A stretch of 9,896 bases of DNA from contig DXVG01000041.1 of the NCBI GenBank assembly GCA_019409045.1, positions 1-9,896 on the forward strand. The letters run 5' to 3'. This DNA comes from Clostridiales bacterium. GTDB lineage: Bacteria > Bacillota > Clostridia > Christensenellales > Aristaeellaceae. Below, piece after piece: positions 1-5,496 of the stretch. Made by a program: the position numbers and the translations under genes. The notes beneath the pieces are model-generated. The model had not been told where the DNA came from. It worked only from the letters and a program-made list of their open reading frames with translations, and searched no databases. Each line of letters begins with the position of its first letter. Positions within the stretch are counted from its first letter, which is position 1.

Positions 1-2
1 GC

Positions 3-737
3 CTGACGACGCTGCTGTGCCCGGTCGACCGCAGAAGGCTGCTCGCGCAGATTCGCGAGCGACTGGCCGCGGGAGAGGTCTGTCGCGTGGTATCGACCTC
101 TCTGATCGAAGCCGGCGTCGATGTGGATTTCCCTGCCGCTTGGCGCGAAGAGGCGGGGCTGGATTCCATTCTGCAAACGGCGGGGCGCTGCAACCGCGAG
201 GGAAGGCGCGCGGCGGGGGAGAGCATCGTCACCATCTTCCGCCTGTCCGGGCAGGAAGTTATGAAGATGATCCGCCCGAACGTGGACGCCGCCCGAGAGG
301 TGCTTGACGCGTTCGAGGACCCGGCCGGGTTGGACGCCATTGAGAAGTACTTTGCCTTTTATCGCACGCAGCGTGGAGACTCCGGGCAGGACGTCAAGCA
401 GATTCTGAAGTGTTTTGAGGAACACATTTTCCCCTTTGCCACGGTGGCTCAGGTGTTCAGACTCATCGAAAGCCCGACCGTGCCGGTCTACATACCGATC
501 GGCGAGGCCGCGGAGGCCCTTGAACAACTGCGCAGGGGGAAAATCCATCGAGGCCTCTACCGCAAGCTGGGGCCGTATGCCGTAAACGTCTATCCCGACC
601 ACCTCGGGCGACTGGTCGCCGCGGGCGCCGTAGAATACCTGAGCGACGGCAGCGCGGTCCTGCGCGACATGCAGGCGTATAGCCGCGTAACGGGCCTGGC
701 AATGGACGTGGAAACGGGCGTCGGACAGTTTGTCTAA
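3..737 (+). CDS. cas3: Cas3 helicase-nuclease, type I-C, C-terminal part (5' end outside window)
   Basis: Only the last 244 codons are present; the frame is open from base 3. Cas3 is recruited by the type I surveillance complex (Cascade) to unwind and shred target DNA. Visible are the late superfamily 2 helicase motifs: STSLIEAGVDVDFP (about residues 31-44 of the fragment, motif V) and QTAGRCNREGR (about 58-68, motif VI with its arginine finger). After these comes the accessory C-terminal domain typical of type I-C Cas3. The HD nuclease domain and the Walker A/DEAH motifs would lie upstream and cannot be checked. The gene ends with TAA, 51 bases before the chosen start of cas5c, consistent with one operon. 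Identification rests on these motifs plus the neighbours cas5c-cas8c-cas7c. Whether the whole gene is intact is unknown. Confidence 0.93.
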   Translation: MTTLLCPVDRRRLLAQIRERLAAGEVCRVVSTSLIEAGVDVDFPAAWREEAGLDSILQTAGRCNREGRRAAGESIVTIFRLSGQEVMKMIRPNVDAAREVLDAFEDPAGLDAIEKYFAFYRTQRGDSGQDVKQILKCFEEHIFPFATVAQVFRLIESPTVPVYIPIGEAAEALEQLRRGKIHRGLYRKLGPYAVNVYPDHLGRLVAAGAVEYLSDGSAVLRDMQAYSRVTGLAMDVETGVGQFV

Positions 738-788
738 ACTGCGTCGGGCGCGCGCTTTGGATACTAAAGACAGGAGAAGGTGATAGCA

Positions 789-1433
789 GTGATTCAAATG
801 GAGGTCTGGGGAGAGTTCGCGCTCTTCAGCCGACCCGAGCTCAAAGTAGAGCGCGTATCCTACGATGTTCCAACGCCATCGGCAGCGCGGGGGATACTGG
901 AATCCGTCTACTTTCATCCCGGCATGGTCTGGCGGATCGACCGCATCCATGTGCTCAACCGCATCGACTTTGTCAGCATCCGGCGAAACGAGGTGACGGA
1001 GAAGATTTCCGCGCACAACGTCCGGCAGGCGGCGCAGGGCGGCGAGGGCTGTCTGTATCTTTCCACCTCGAAGAACATCGTGCAGCGCGCGTCTCTGGCG
1101 CTTCGCAACGTGCACTACGTCATCGAGGCGCACTTCGACATGACCTCGCGCGCTTCGCCCGCCGACAACCCCGGAAAGTTTCAGGACATCATCAAGCGCC
1201 GCCTGGAGCGGGGCCAGTGCTTCTCAATGCCCTATCTCGGATGCCGCGAATTTCCGGCGCACTTCCGGCGCTGGCCGGGAGGGGCGATACGCGCGATCGA
1301 AGAAACGCGCGATCTCGGGCTGATGCTGTACGACTTCGACTACTCCGACCCGGGCAATATCACGCCCACCTATTTTCTAGCAAGGCTGGAAAACGGCGTG
1401 CTCAATGTCGGCGACTGCGAGGTGTTTCGATGA
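789..1433 (+). CDS. cas5c: Cas5c (Cas5d), Cascade subunit and probable pre-crRNA endoribonuclease
   Basis: The product is about 214 residues, normal for the type I-C Cas5 family. In this subtype Cas5 replaces Cas6: it cuts the repeat RNA and stays bound to the 5' handle of the crRNA within Cascade. The N-terminal signature is clear: ALFSRPE, then PTPSAARGILESVYFHP, then the WRIDRIHVLN and SIRRNEV stretches. SLALRNVHYVIEAHF follows in mid-protein, the region where catalytic residues lie in characterised members; I did not assign catalytic residues. I chose the GTG at 789 because AGGAGAAGG (772-780) sits at good distance; a GTG at 780 would overlap that site, and an ATG at 798 is too far. The stop overlaps the cas8c start as ATGA, implying translational coupling. 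Confidence 0.92.
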   Translation: MIQMEVWGEFALFSRPELKVERVSYDVPTPSAARGILESVYFHPGMVWRIDRIHVLNRIDFVSIRRNEVTEKISAHNVRQAAQGGEGCLYLSTSKNIVQRASLALRNVHYVIEAHFDMTSRASPADNPGKFQDIIKRRLERGQCFSMPYLGCREFPAHFRRWPGGAIRAIEETRDLGLMLYDFDYSDPGNITPTYFLARLENGVLNVGDCEVFR

Positions 1434-3169
1434 TCCTGCAGGCATTGACCCACTACTATGAGGCCCTTCTGGTCAATGGGGAGGTCGCGCGCCCCGGCTG
1501 GGTGGAGGCAAAGGTCCCCTTTGCGCTGCAACTGGACGAGGATGGCCGCCTGATACGGCTTTTGCACCTGCAAGTGGAACAGCAGCGCGGCAAAAAGCTG
1601 GTGATGGTGCCGCGGACGTTGAGCGTGCCCGCGCCGGCAAAGCGGTCGATGAACATCGCGGCGAGCTTTTTGTGCGACAAGTGCAGCTATATGCTCGGCG
1701 TGAGCGACGGCGATGGAGAGGAGCGCGCGCTGAAATGCTTCGCTGGGTCAAAGGAGCTGCATCAGACGCTGCTCAGGGACATCGACGCGCCGGCGGCGCG
1801 GGCGGTCGTCCGCTTCTTTGCGCAGTGGGAGCCGTCGAGGGCGAGCGAGCATCCCGCGTTGCAGGAGGACTGGAGCGAGCTGGTCAAGGGAGGCAACCTC
1901 GTGTTCTGGTGCGGCGAGCAACCCGTCACACAGATCGGCGAAATCCAACAAGTCTGGCAGCGGCAATACGAGCGTTCCGGGGGCAAGGAAGTATTCTGCC
2001 CCGTGATCGGCCGTCGCGCGCCCCTGGCGCGGCTGCATCCGAGCATCAAGGGCGTTTTCGGGGCGCAGTCGTCCGGCGCATCGCTCGTGTCGTTCAACGC
2101 GCCCGCCTTCTGTTCGTACGAACACGAGCAGGGCGAAAACGCCCCGACCAGCGAGTACGCCGCGTTTGCATATACCTCTGCGCTCAACCGCCTCATCGGC
2201 GACCGCGACCATATGTGCCGCGTGGGGGATACGACCATCGTCTGCTGGGCCGAGGATGCCCAGAGCGCCTATCAGGACTTCGTGATGGAATCCCTGTACG
2301 ACGACAATTATGGAGAACGGGACATACTCCAAGCCCTGCAGCGCCTTTCGGCGGGAGAGGCCATCGACTGGCAGCAGGCCCGCCTCAAGCCGGAGATGCG
2401 CTTTTATGTGCTCGGCCTCGCGCCCAACGCGGCGCGCCTTTCGGTGCGCTTTTTCTGGACGAACAGCTTCGGGACTATGGCGAGGAACGTGTACAAACAC
2501 TACGTCCGGCTGAACATCGTCCGCCCTGCATTCGATAAGGTCGAAACGCTGTCGATCTGGCGGCTGACGCGCGAAACGGTCAACCTGAACGCCCGCACGC
2601 CGGAGCCAAACCCGCGGCTGGCGGGCGAACTGCTGCTGGCGGTGCTCAACAACGGCTTTTACCCCGCGACACTTCTCAACGGCGTTGCACAGCGCATCCG
2701 CGCCGAGCGCAACCTTACGCGCGGGCGGGCGGCCATACTGAAGGCATATTATCTGCAAAACTCGAAGGACGAACAGCTTAAGGAGGTCATGACCGTGAAT
2801 CTCAACGAACAGAGCAAGTACCTGCCGTATGTGCTGGGGCGGATGTTCGCGGTGCTGGAGTATATTCAGGCGGAGGCCAACCCCGGCATCAACACGACCA
2901 TCAAGGATCGCTACTTCAACGCGGCGTCGTCCATGCCGCTGACTGTGTTCCCGGTTTTGATCAACCTTGCGCAGAAGCACCTGGCAAAGCTCTCCAAGGA
3001 CGAGAAAAGGGCGGGCCTGGGGGCCTATCTGGAGCGGAAGCTCACAGAACTGAACGGACGGATCGACCAGACGCTGCCTAAGCACATGACCCTTGCGGAG
3101 CAGAGCGCATTTCAAATCGGCTACTACCACGAAGTACAGAGGCGATACGCCAAAAAGGAGGAGCAGTAA
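1430..3169 (+). CDS. cas8c: Cas8c (Csd1), large subunit of type I-C Cascade
   Basis: The product is 579 residues, close to the usual length for Csd1/Cas8c. In type I-C Cascade this subunit recognises the PAM and helps open target DNA. Family-like features include the start MILQALTHYYEALL, the FLCDKCSYMLG segment near residue 80, the NLVFWCGEQPV segment near residue 155 and the SYEHEQGENAPTSEYAAFAY region near residue 230. The frame is open well upstream of 1430, but ATG 1430 overlapping the cas5c stop (ATGA) is the natural start. The last 124 codons carry a second, internal translation start (see Cas11c). The gene ends two bases before cas7c. It shows no frameshift or premature stop, so the interference role is probably preserved. 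Confidence 0.93.
   Translation: MILQALTHYYEALLVNGEVARPGWVEAKVPFALQLDEDGRLIRLLHLQVEQQRGKKLVMVPRTLSVPAPAKRSMNIAASFLCDKCSYMLGVSDGDGEERALKCFAGSKELHQTLLRDIDAPAARAVVRFFAQWEPSRASEHPALQEDWSELVKGGNLVFWCGEQPVTQIGEIQQVWQRQYERSGGKEVFCPVIGRRAPLARLHPSIKGVFGAQSSGASLVSFNAPAFCSYEHEQGENAPTSEYAAFAYTSALNRLIGDRDHMCRVGDTTIVCWAEDAQSAYQDFVMESLYDDNYGERDILQALQRLSAGEAIDWQQARLKPEMRFYVLGLAPNAARLSVRFFWTNSFGTMARNVYKHYVRLNIVRPAFDKVETLSIWRLTRETVNLNARTPEPNPRLAGELLLAVLNNGFYPATLLNGVAQRIRAERNLTRGRAAILKAYYLQNSKDEQLKEVMTVNLNEQSKYLPYVLGRMFAVLEYIQAEANPGINTTIKDRYFNAASSMPLTVFPVLINLAQKHLAKLSKDEKRAGLGAYLERKLTELNGRIDQTLPKHMTLAEQSAFQIGYYHEVQRRYAKKEEQ
2780..2786 (+). promoter_or_regulatory. Internal ribosome binding site inside cas8c
   Basis: A perfect AAGGAGG lies inside the cas8c coding frame, 8 bases before an in-frame GTG at 2795 and 2 bases before an in-frame ATG at 2789. 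It is as good as the site in front of cas7c (AAGGAGG at 3155-3161) and sits where type I-C systems are known to start the small subunit Cas11c. Confidence 0.75.
2795..3169 (+). CDS. cas11c: Cas11c small Cascade subunit translated from within cas8c
   Basis: Type I-C Cascade contains several copies of a small helical subunit, Cas11c, made by independent internal translation of the 3' end of cas8c; this is established for the subtype. Here the signal is visible: AAGGAGG at 2780-2786 followed at ideal spacing by an in-frame GTG at 2795. The product would be 124 residues starting with VNLNEQSKYLPYVLGRMFAVLEY (initiator read as Met), an all-helical protein ending at the cas8c stop. An ATG at 2789 is an alternative start but is only two bases from the ribosome site. 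Within Cascade, Cas11 lines the belly of the complex and stabilises the displaced DNA strand. The call combines a visible initiation signal with known family behaviour; expression is not shown. Confidence 0.75.
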   Translation: MNLNEQSKYLPYVLGRMFAVLEYIQAEANPGINTTIKDRYFNAASSMPLTVFPVLINLAQKHLAKLSKDEKRAGLGAYLERKLTELNGRIDQTLPKHMTLAEQSAFQIGYYHEVQRRYAKKEEQ

Positions 3170-3171
3170 CC

Positions 3172-4056
3172 ATGTCCGAAGCCATTCGAAACCGCTATGA
3201 TTTTGTGATCCTGTTCGACGTAGAGAACGGAAACCCCAACGGCGACCCCGACGCGGGCAATTCCCCCCGCATCGACCCCGACACCGGCCTCGGTCTGGTG
3301 ACCGACGTGTGTCTCAAGCGGAAGATCCGCAACTATGTCGAGGCGGTCAAGGAGGACGCGCCCGGCTATCGCATCTACATCAAGGACCAGGTCCCCCTGC
3401 AGCGCAGCGACGCCGAGGCGCTGGCCTATGTCGGCGTCAGCAAGGATCTCAAGGCCGCAAAGAAGGACGATCCGACGCTCGATATCAAAATCCGCGATTT
3501 CATGTGCCAGAACTTCTACGACATCCGCACCTTCGGCGCCGTCATGACCACGTTTGTCAAGGGAAATCTGAACTGCGGCCAGGTGCGCGGCCCGGTGCAG
3601 CTCGGGTTTGCGCGCAGCATTGACCCGATCACGCCGCAGGACGTCACCATCACGCGCATCGCCATCACCACCGAGGCCGACGCGAAGAACAAGGGCACGG
3701 AGATGGGCCGCAAATCTATCGTCCCCTATGCGCTCTATCGCTGCGAGGGCTACGTCTCGGCAAACCTGGCCCGCAAGACGACCGGGTTTTCGCAGGAGGA
3801 CCTTGAGCTGCTCTGGCAGGCCATACTCGACATGTTTGAAAACGACCACAGCGCCGCGCGCGGGAAGATGGCGGTGCGGGAGCTCATCGTATTCAAACAC
3901 GATTCCGAGCTGGGCAACGCGCCTGCGTACAAGCTGTTTGACGCCGTACACGTCTCGCGCGTAAACGCCGAGGGCGTGCCGCGCAGCTACGGCGACTACG
4001 CCGTGTCGGTGGACGCCGACCTGCCCGCGGGCGTCACCTGTCAGAGAATGACGTGA
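3172..4056 (+). CDS. cas7c: Cas7c (Csd2), backbone subunit of type I-C Cascade
   Basis: The product is 294 residues, the expected size for Csd2/Cas7. About six or seven copies coat the crRNA spacer and form the backbone of Cascade. The N-terminus carries the family signature: FDVENGNPNGDPDAGN (about residues 15-30), PRIDPDTG, then GLVTDVCLKRKIRNYV (about 41-56). Further family-like stretches are NFYDIRTFGAVM, VRGPVQLGFARSIDPI and KGTEMGRKSIVPYALY. A strong ribosome site (AAAAAGGAGGAG, 3152-3163) lies 8 bases before the ATG, fitting the high copy number needed for the backbone. The stop overlaps the cas4 start as GTGATGG. No disruption is seen. Confidence 0.95.
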   Translation: MSEAIRNRYDFVILFDVENGNPNGDPDAGNSPRIDPDTGLGLVTDVCLKRKIRNYVEAVKEDAPGYRIYIKDQVPLQRSDAEALAYVGVSKDLKAAKKDDPTLDIKIRDFMCQNFYDIRTFGAVMTTFVKGNLNCGQVRGPVQLGFARSIDPITPQDVTITRIAITTEADAKNKGTEMGRKSIVPYALYRCEGYVSANLARKTTGFSQEDLELLWQAILDMFENDHSAARGKMAVRELIVFKHDSELGNAPAYKLFDAVHVSRVNAEGVPRSYGDYAVSVDADLPAGVTCQRMT

Positions 4057-4361
4057 TGGAGACCGCTGATTATCTGCCGATCTCCGGCATCCAGCATTTT
4101 TGCTTCTGCCGCCGGCAATGGGCGCTGATACACATCGAACAGCAGGCGGAGAACCTTCGCACCGCGGAGGGCCGCCTGCTGCACGAGCGGCGCCATGACG
4201 AGGCGCTGCGCGAAAAGCGGGGCGATCTGTTGACGGTGCGCGCGATGCGCGTGGCCAGCCACCGACTGAGGCTGACGGGTGTCTGCGACGTCGTCGAGTT
4301 AAGCGCCGATCCCGCGGGCATCGCGCTGCAAGGTCAGGTGGGGTTGTGGATGCCGATGCCG
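4056..4361 (+). pseudogene. cas4: cas4, 5' remnant only (truncated)
   Basis: Cas4 is an iron-sulfur, RecB-like nuclease that trims pre-spacers and helps select the PAM during spacer capture. The first 102 codons match the type I-C Cas4 N-terminus closely: ADYLPISGIQHFCFCRRQWALIHIEQQ-like start, AEGRLLHERRHDE, REKRGDLLTVRAMRVASHRLRLTGVCDVVE, then GLWMPMP. The family normally continues into a VEYKRG-type catalytic lysine motif and a C-terminal cluster of three cysteines. Both are absent. Instead, after about base 4361, the same frame runs into cas1 sequence. The catalytic core is therefore incomplete and the iron-sulfur cluster cannot form. ATG 4056 overlaps the cas7c stop by one base; a GTG at 4053 is also possible. 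The fused frame ends at 4586. Confidence 0.88.
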
Positions 4362-4576
4362 GGGGCGATTTTCTGCTTCTCCTATCCGGGAGCCTCTCCC
4401 GCGTTGATGGGCGCCTGCTATGGAAAGCGCGCACGGCCTGTTCGCAGGGGGTCGGGGCGGCCTTTGCATATGACCACCACGATTCAGACGCTTTCCCGGA
4501 GACTTTGCACACCTGGTGCCGCAACGGCATCAGTCTCGCGCGAGACAACTGCATGGAGATGCAGCCCTTGCGAGAT
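4362..4576 (+). pseudogene. cas1: cas1 remnants, internally deleted and frameshifted
   Basis: Cas1 is the integrase that inserts new spacers. In the frame of the cas4 remnant, 4362-4418 reads GAIFCFSYPGASPALMGAC. GASPALMGAC is the hallmark of a region near residue 50 of type I-C Cas1. After 4418 that match stops. In another frame, 4463-4474 reads FAYD and 4505-4576 reads LHTWCRNGISLARDNCMEMQ then PLRD. This resembles the later Cas1 segments around SFAY and LHTxRPGRxSLAxDLMEExRPL, with small gaps and substitutions. About 150 codons expected between these pieces, including the first catalytic glutamate region, are missing, as are the start and a recognisable C-terminus. The family consensus is from memory, so the second block is less certain than the first. 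No intact cas2 follows. Confidence 0.72.
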
Positions 4577-4869
4577 GCTGCCATAAGTTGCCCCTGCGGC
4601 CTTTGCAAACAAACCTGTCTGCGGCACTGGAATGCAGCAAGTGTTACAGCGCCGCCTCCAGACTATCCCGAGTGACCACTCCGACAAACCGTACTTGTGC
4701 GAACCGCAAGCGATCACACCTTCCCCCGTCGGTTCGCACCCAAAACATCGCCTGATAACACAGGCATTTCCCCCGCTTCATTGTCAAAGCGTCCAATATG
4801 GAGGTGCAGTACTGATATGACATGTCCGATATAGACAAAACACTGTCGGATTTTTTCGACAATTCTGCT
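4577..4869 (+). promoter_or_regulatory. CRISPR leader-like region (with possible lost cas1/cas2 3' ends)
   Basis: This stretch holds no convincing gene; cas2, expected here, is not recognisable. It lies on the leader side of the array as judged from repeat orientation. GTGCGAACCG (4697-4706) and CGGTTCGCAC (4730-4739) form a perfect 10-bp inverted repeat with a 23-base loop, ending 130 bases before the first repeat. Similar GTGCGAAC-type elements near type I-C leaders are something I recall, not something I could check. Nearer the array are the palindrome GACATGTC (4819-4826) and a small dyad TGTCGGA/TTCGACA (4844-4861). A leader promoter could not be placed with confidence. Confidence 0.5.
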
Positions 4870-5025
4870 GTCGCCCTCCGCACGGAGGGTGAGGATAGAA
4901 ATTTCGAGATGAAGATGTTCTTCTCCCGCCGCGAGTAGTCGCCCTCCGCATGGAGGGTGAGGATAGAAATCGTCGCTGAATGCATAGAATGATGCCCCTG
5001 CGGCAGTCGCCCTCCGCACGGAGGG
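4870..5025 (+). CRISPR. Minimal type I-C CRISPR array: two full repeats, one degenerate repeat, two spacers
   Basis: Repeats of 33 bases lie at 4870-4902 and 4938-4970. They begin GTCGCCCTCC and end GGATAGAAAT, with a CCCTCC/GGAGGG hairpin stem and a GCAC loop (GCAT in the second copy). A third copy, 5006-5025, keeps the first 20 bases but loses the ending, as terminal repeats often do. The two spacers (4903-4937 and 4971-5005) are both exactly 35 bases. Length, stem and the GGATxGAAAT-like 3' end fit type I-C, and place the leader on the cas side. The degenerate end marks the leader-distal side. I saw no match to either spacer within the window. Confidence 0.95.
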
Positions 5026-5065
5026 GGATGGCTTTTCCTGTGCACCTCTCTGCCTGTGGAGCCGC

Positions 5066-5093
5066 TTGCATCCCATCTTCTTCGCGGTATCTT
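5066..5093 (+). promoter_or_regulatory. Candidate sigma-70-type promoter upstream of the cysteine-rich small ORF
   Basis: TTGCAT (5066-5071) and TATCTT (5088-5093) are separated by 16 bases. Transcription would start near 5100, about 30 bases before the ATG of the small ORF at 5130. Matched by eye only. Confidence 0.35.
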
Positions 5094-5129
5094 ACGCTAG
5101 ACCCTATGGAAGGTCAGAAAGGAAAACAC

Positions 5130-5402
5130 ATGTGCCCTGCATGCGCCGGCATCATCTCCATGTGCGTCGGAGGATGCAGCATCATCTCCATGTGCGTCGG
5201 AGGATGCAGCGAGTGTCAGGGGAAAGCGATGGCTGAGAGCCTTTTGTCAGACGGACTGGAAAGGGGCACAAAGCGCCGCCGCGCCGCTGTCCGGTTGGAG
5301 GTAGATGCCTACCACGAAATCCATGGAAACGGCGCTTGGTGGAGCGGGCGCGGCGCAAACGGAGCTTGCGAAAACGCTGCGTCTGTGGTATCCTTTATAT
5401 AG
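5130..5402 (+). CDS. Small cysteine-rich ORF with an internal ten-residue tandem repeat, hypothetical
   Basis: I do not recognise this product. The 90-codon frame starts MCPACAGIISMCVGGCS, repeats IISMCVGGCS exactly once more, and continues SECQGKAMAESLL. Seven cysteines fall in the first 29 residues, as CxxC (2 and 5), CxxxC (12 and 16), CxxxC (22 and 26) and C29. A metal site or a modified peptide precursor are both conceivable; neither is shown. AAAGGA (5118-5123) lies 6 bases before the ATG, and a candidate promoter lies upstream. Against it, the second half (KRRRAAVRLEVDAYHEIHG onward) looks non-coding and runs through the promoter of the next gene. The true product may be shorter, start at the inner ATG 5229 (AGGGGA at 5218), or not exist. 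Confidence 0.3.
   Translation: MCPACAGIISMCVGGCSIISMCVGGCSECQGKAMAESLLSDGLERGTKRRRAAVRLEVDAYHEIHGNGAWWSGRGANGACENAASVVSFI
5151..5210 (+). repeat. Perfect 30-bp tandem duplication, two copies
   Basis: 5151-5180 and 5181-5210 are identical, starting ATCATCTCCATG and ending GGAGGATGCAGC. The unit is ten codons long, so it stays in frame in the small ORF and doubles the IISMCVGGCS segment. Confidence 0.97.
5366..5394 (+). promoter_or_regulatory. Candidate promoter of the HTH/LuxR regulator gene
   Basis: TTGCGA (5366-5371) and TATCCT (5389-5394) have an ideal 17-base spacer. Transcription would start near 5401, giving a leader of about 96 bases that contains the paired dyads at 5409-5426 and 5465-5480. 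Matched by eye. Confidence 0.45.
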
Positions 5403-5408
5403 AAAGAG

Positions 5409-5480
5409 TTGGCAGGAACCTGCCGACGAAAAGTGCATTTTTGCGGTAGGAGTGCATTCATATTCTGCCAATGTTGGCAG
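5409..5480 (+). promoter_or_regulatory. Operator-like set of four TTGGCAG half-sites flanking a direct repeat
   Basis: Site A (5409-5426) is TTGGCAGG-AA-CCTGCCGA, a near-perfect dyad. Site B (5465-5480) is CTGCCAA-TG-TTGGCAG, a perfect 7-bp dyad. The same half-site thus occurs four times, in the order forward, reverse, reverse, forward. Between them AGTGCATT occurs twice (5432-5439 and 5451-5458), 19 bases apart. The set lies just downstream of the candidate promoter and site B ends 4 bases before the ribosome site of the regulator gene. That placement suggests repression or autoregulation; this is inference. Confidence 0.5.
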
Positions 5481-5496
5481 GATGAAGGGGACTGAA

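Noticed and set aside
1217..1429. Upstream extension of the cas8c frame to 1217
   Set aside because: It overlaps cas5c; the ATG at 1430 in the ATGA overlap gives the normal Cas8c N-terminus.
1748..3130. Open frame of 460 codons on the minus strand opposite cas8c
   Set aside because: It lies antisense to a well-supported cas8c, has low-complexity Arg/Leu-rich composition and no ribosome site; such frames are common opposite high-GC genes.
3124..4608. Open frame of 494 codons on the minus strand opposite cas7c and cas4
   Set aside because: It is antisense to the clear Cas7 and Cas4 reading frames and shows no recognisable motif.
4577..4760. A surviving cas2 gene or a cas1 C-terminus
   Set aside because: I read all + frames. 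A weak NLSAALECS-like resemblance to a late Cas1 segment exists near 4612-4640, but it is too slight to call and no Cas2 motif is seen.
5151..5210. 30-bp direct repeat considered as an extra CRISPR repeat pair
   Set aside because: The copies touch with no spacer and do not resemble the 33-base repeat next door.
5305..5496. Longer N-terminus for the regulator starting at 5305
   Set aside because: It would run through the candidate promoter and both operator-like dyads; the ATG at 5497 has a ribosome site and begins right at the HTH domain.
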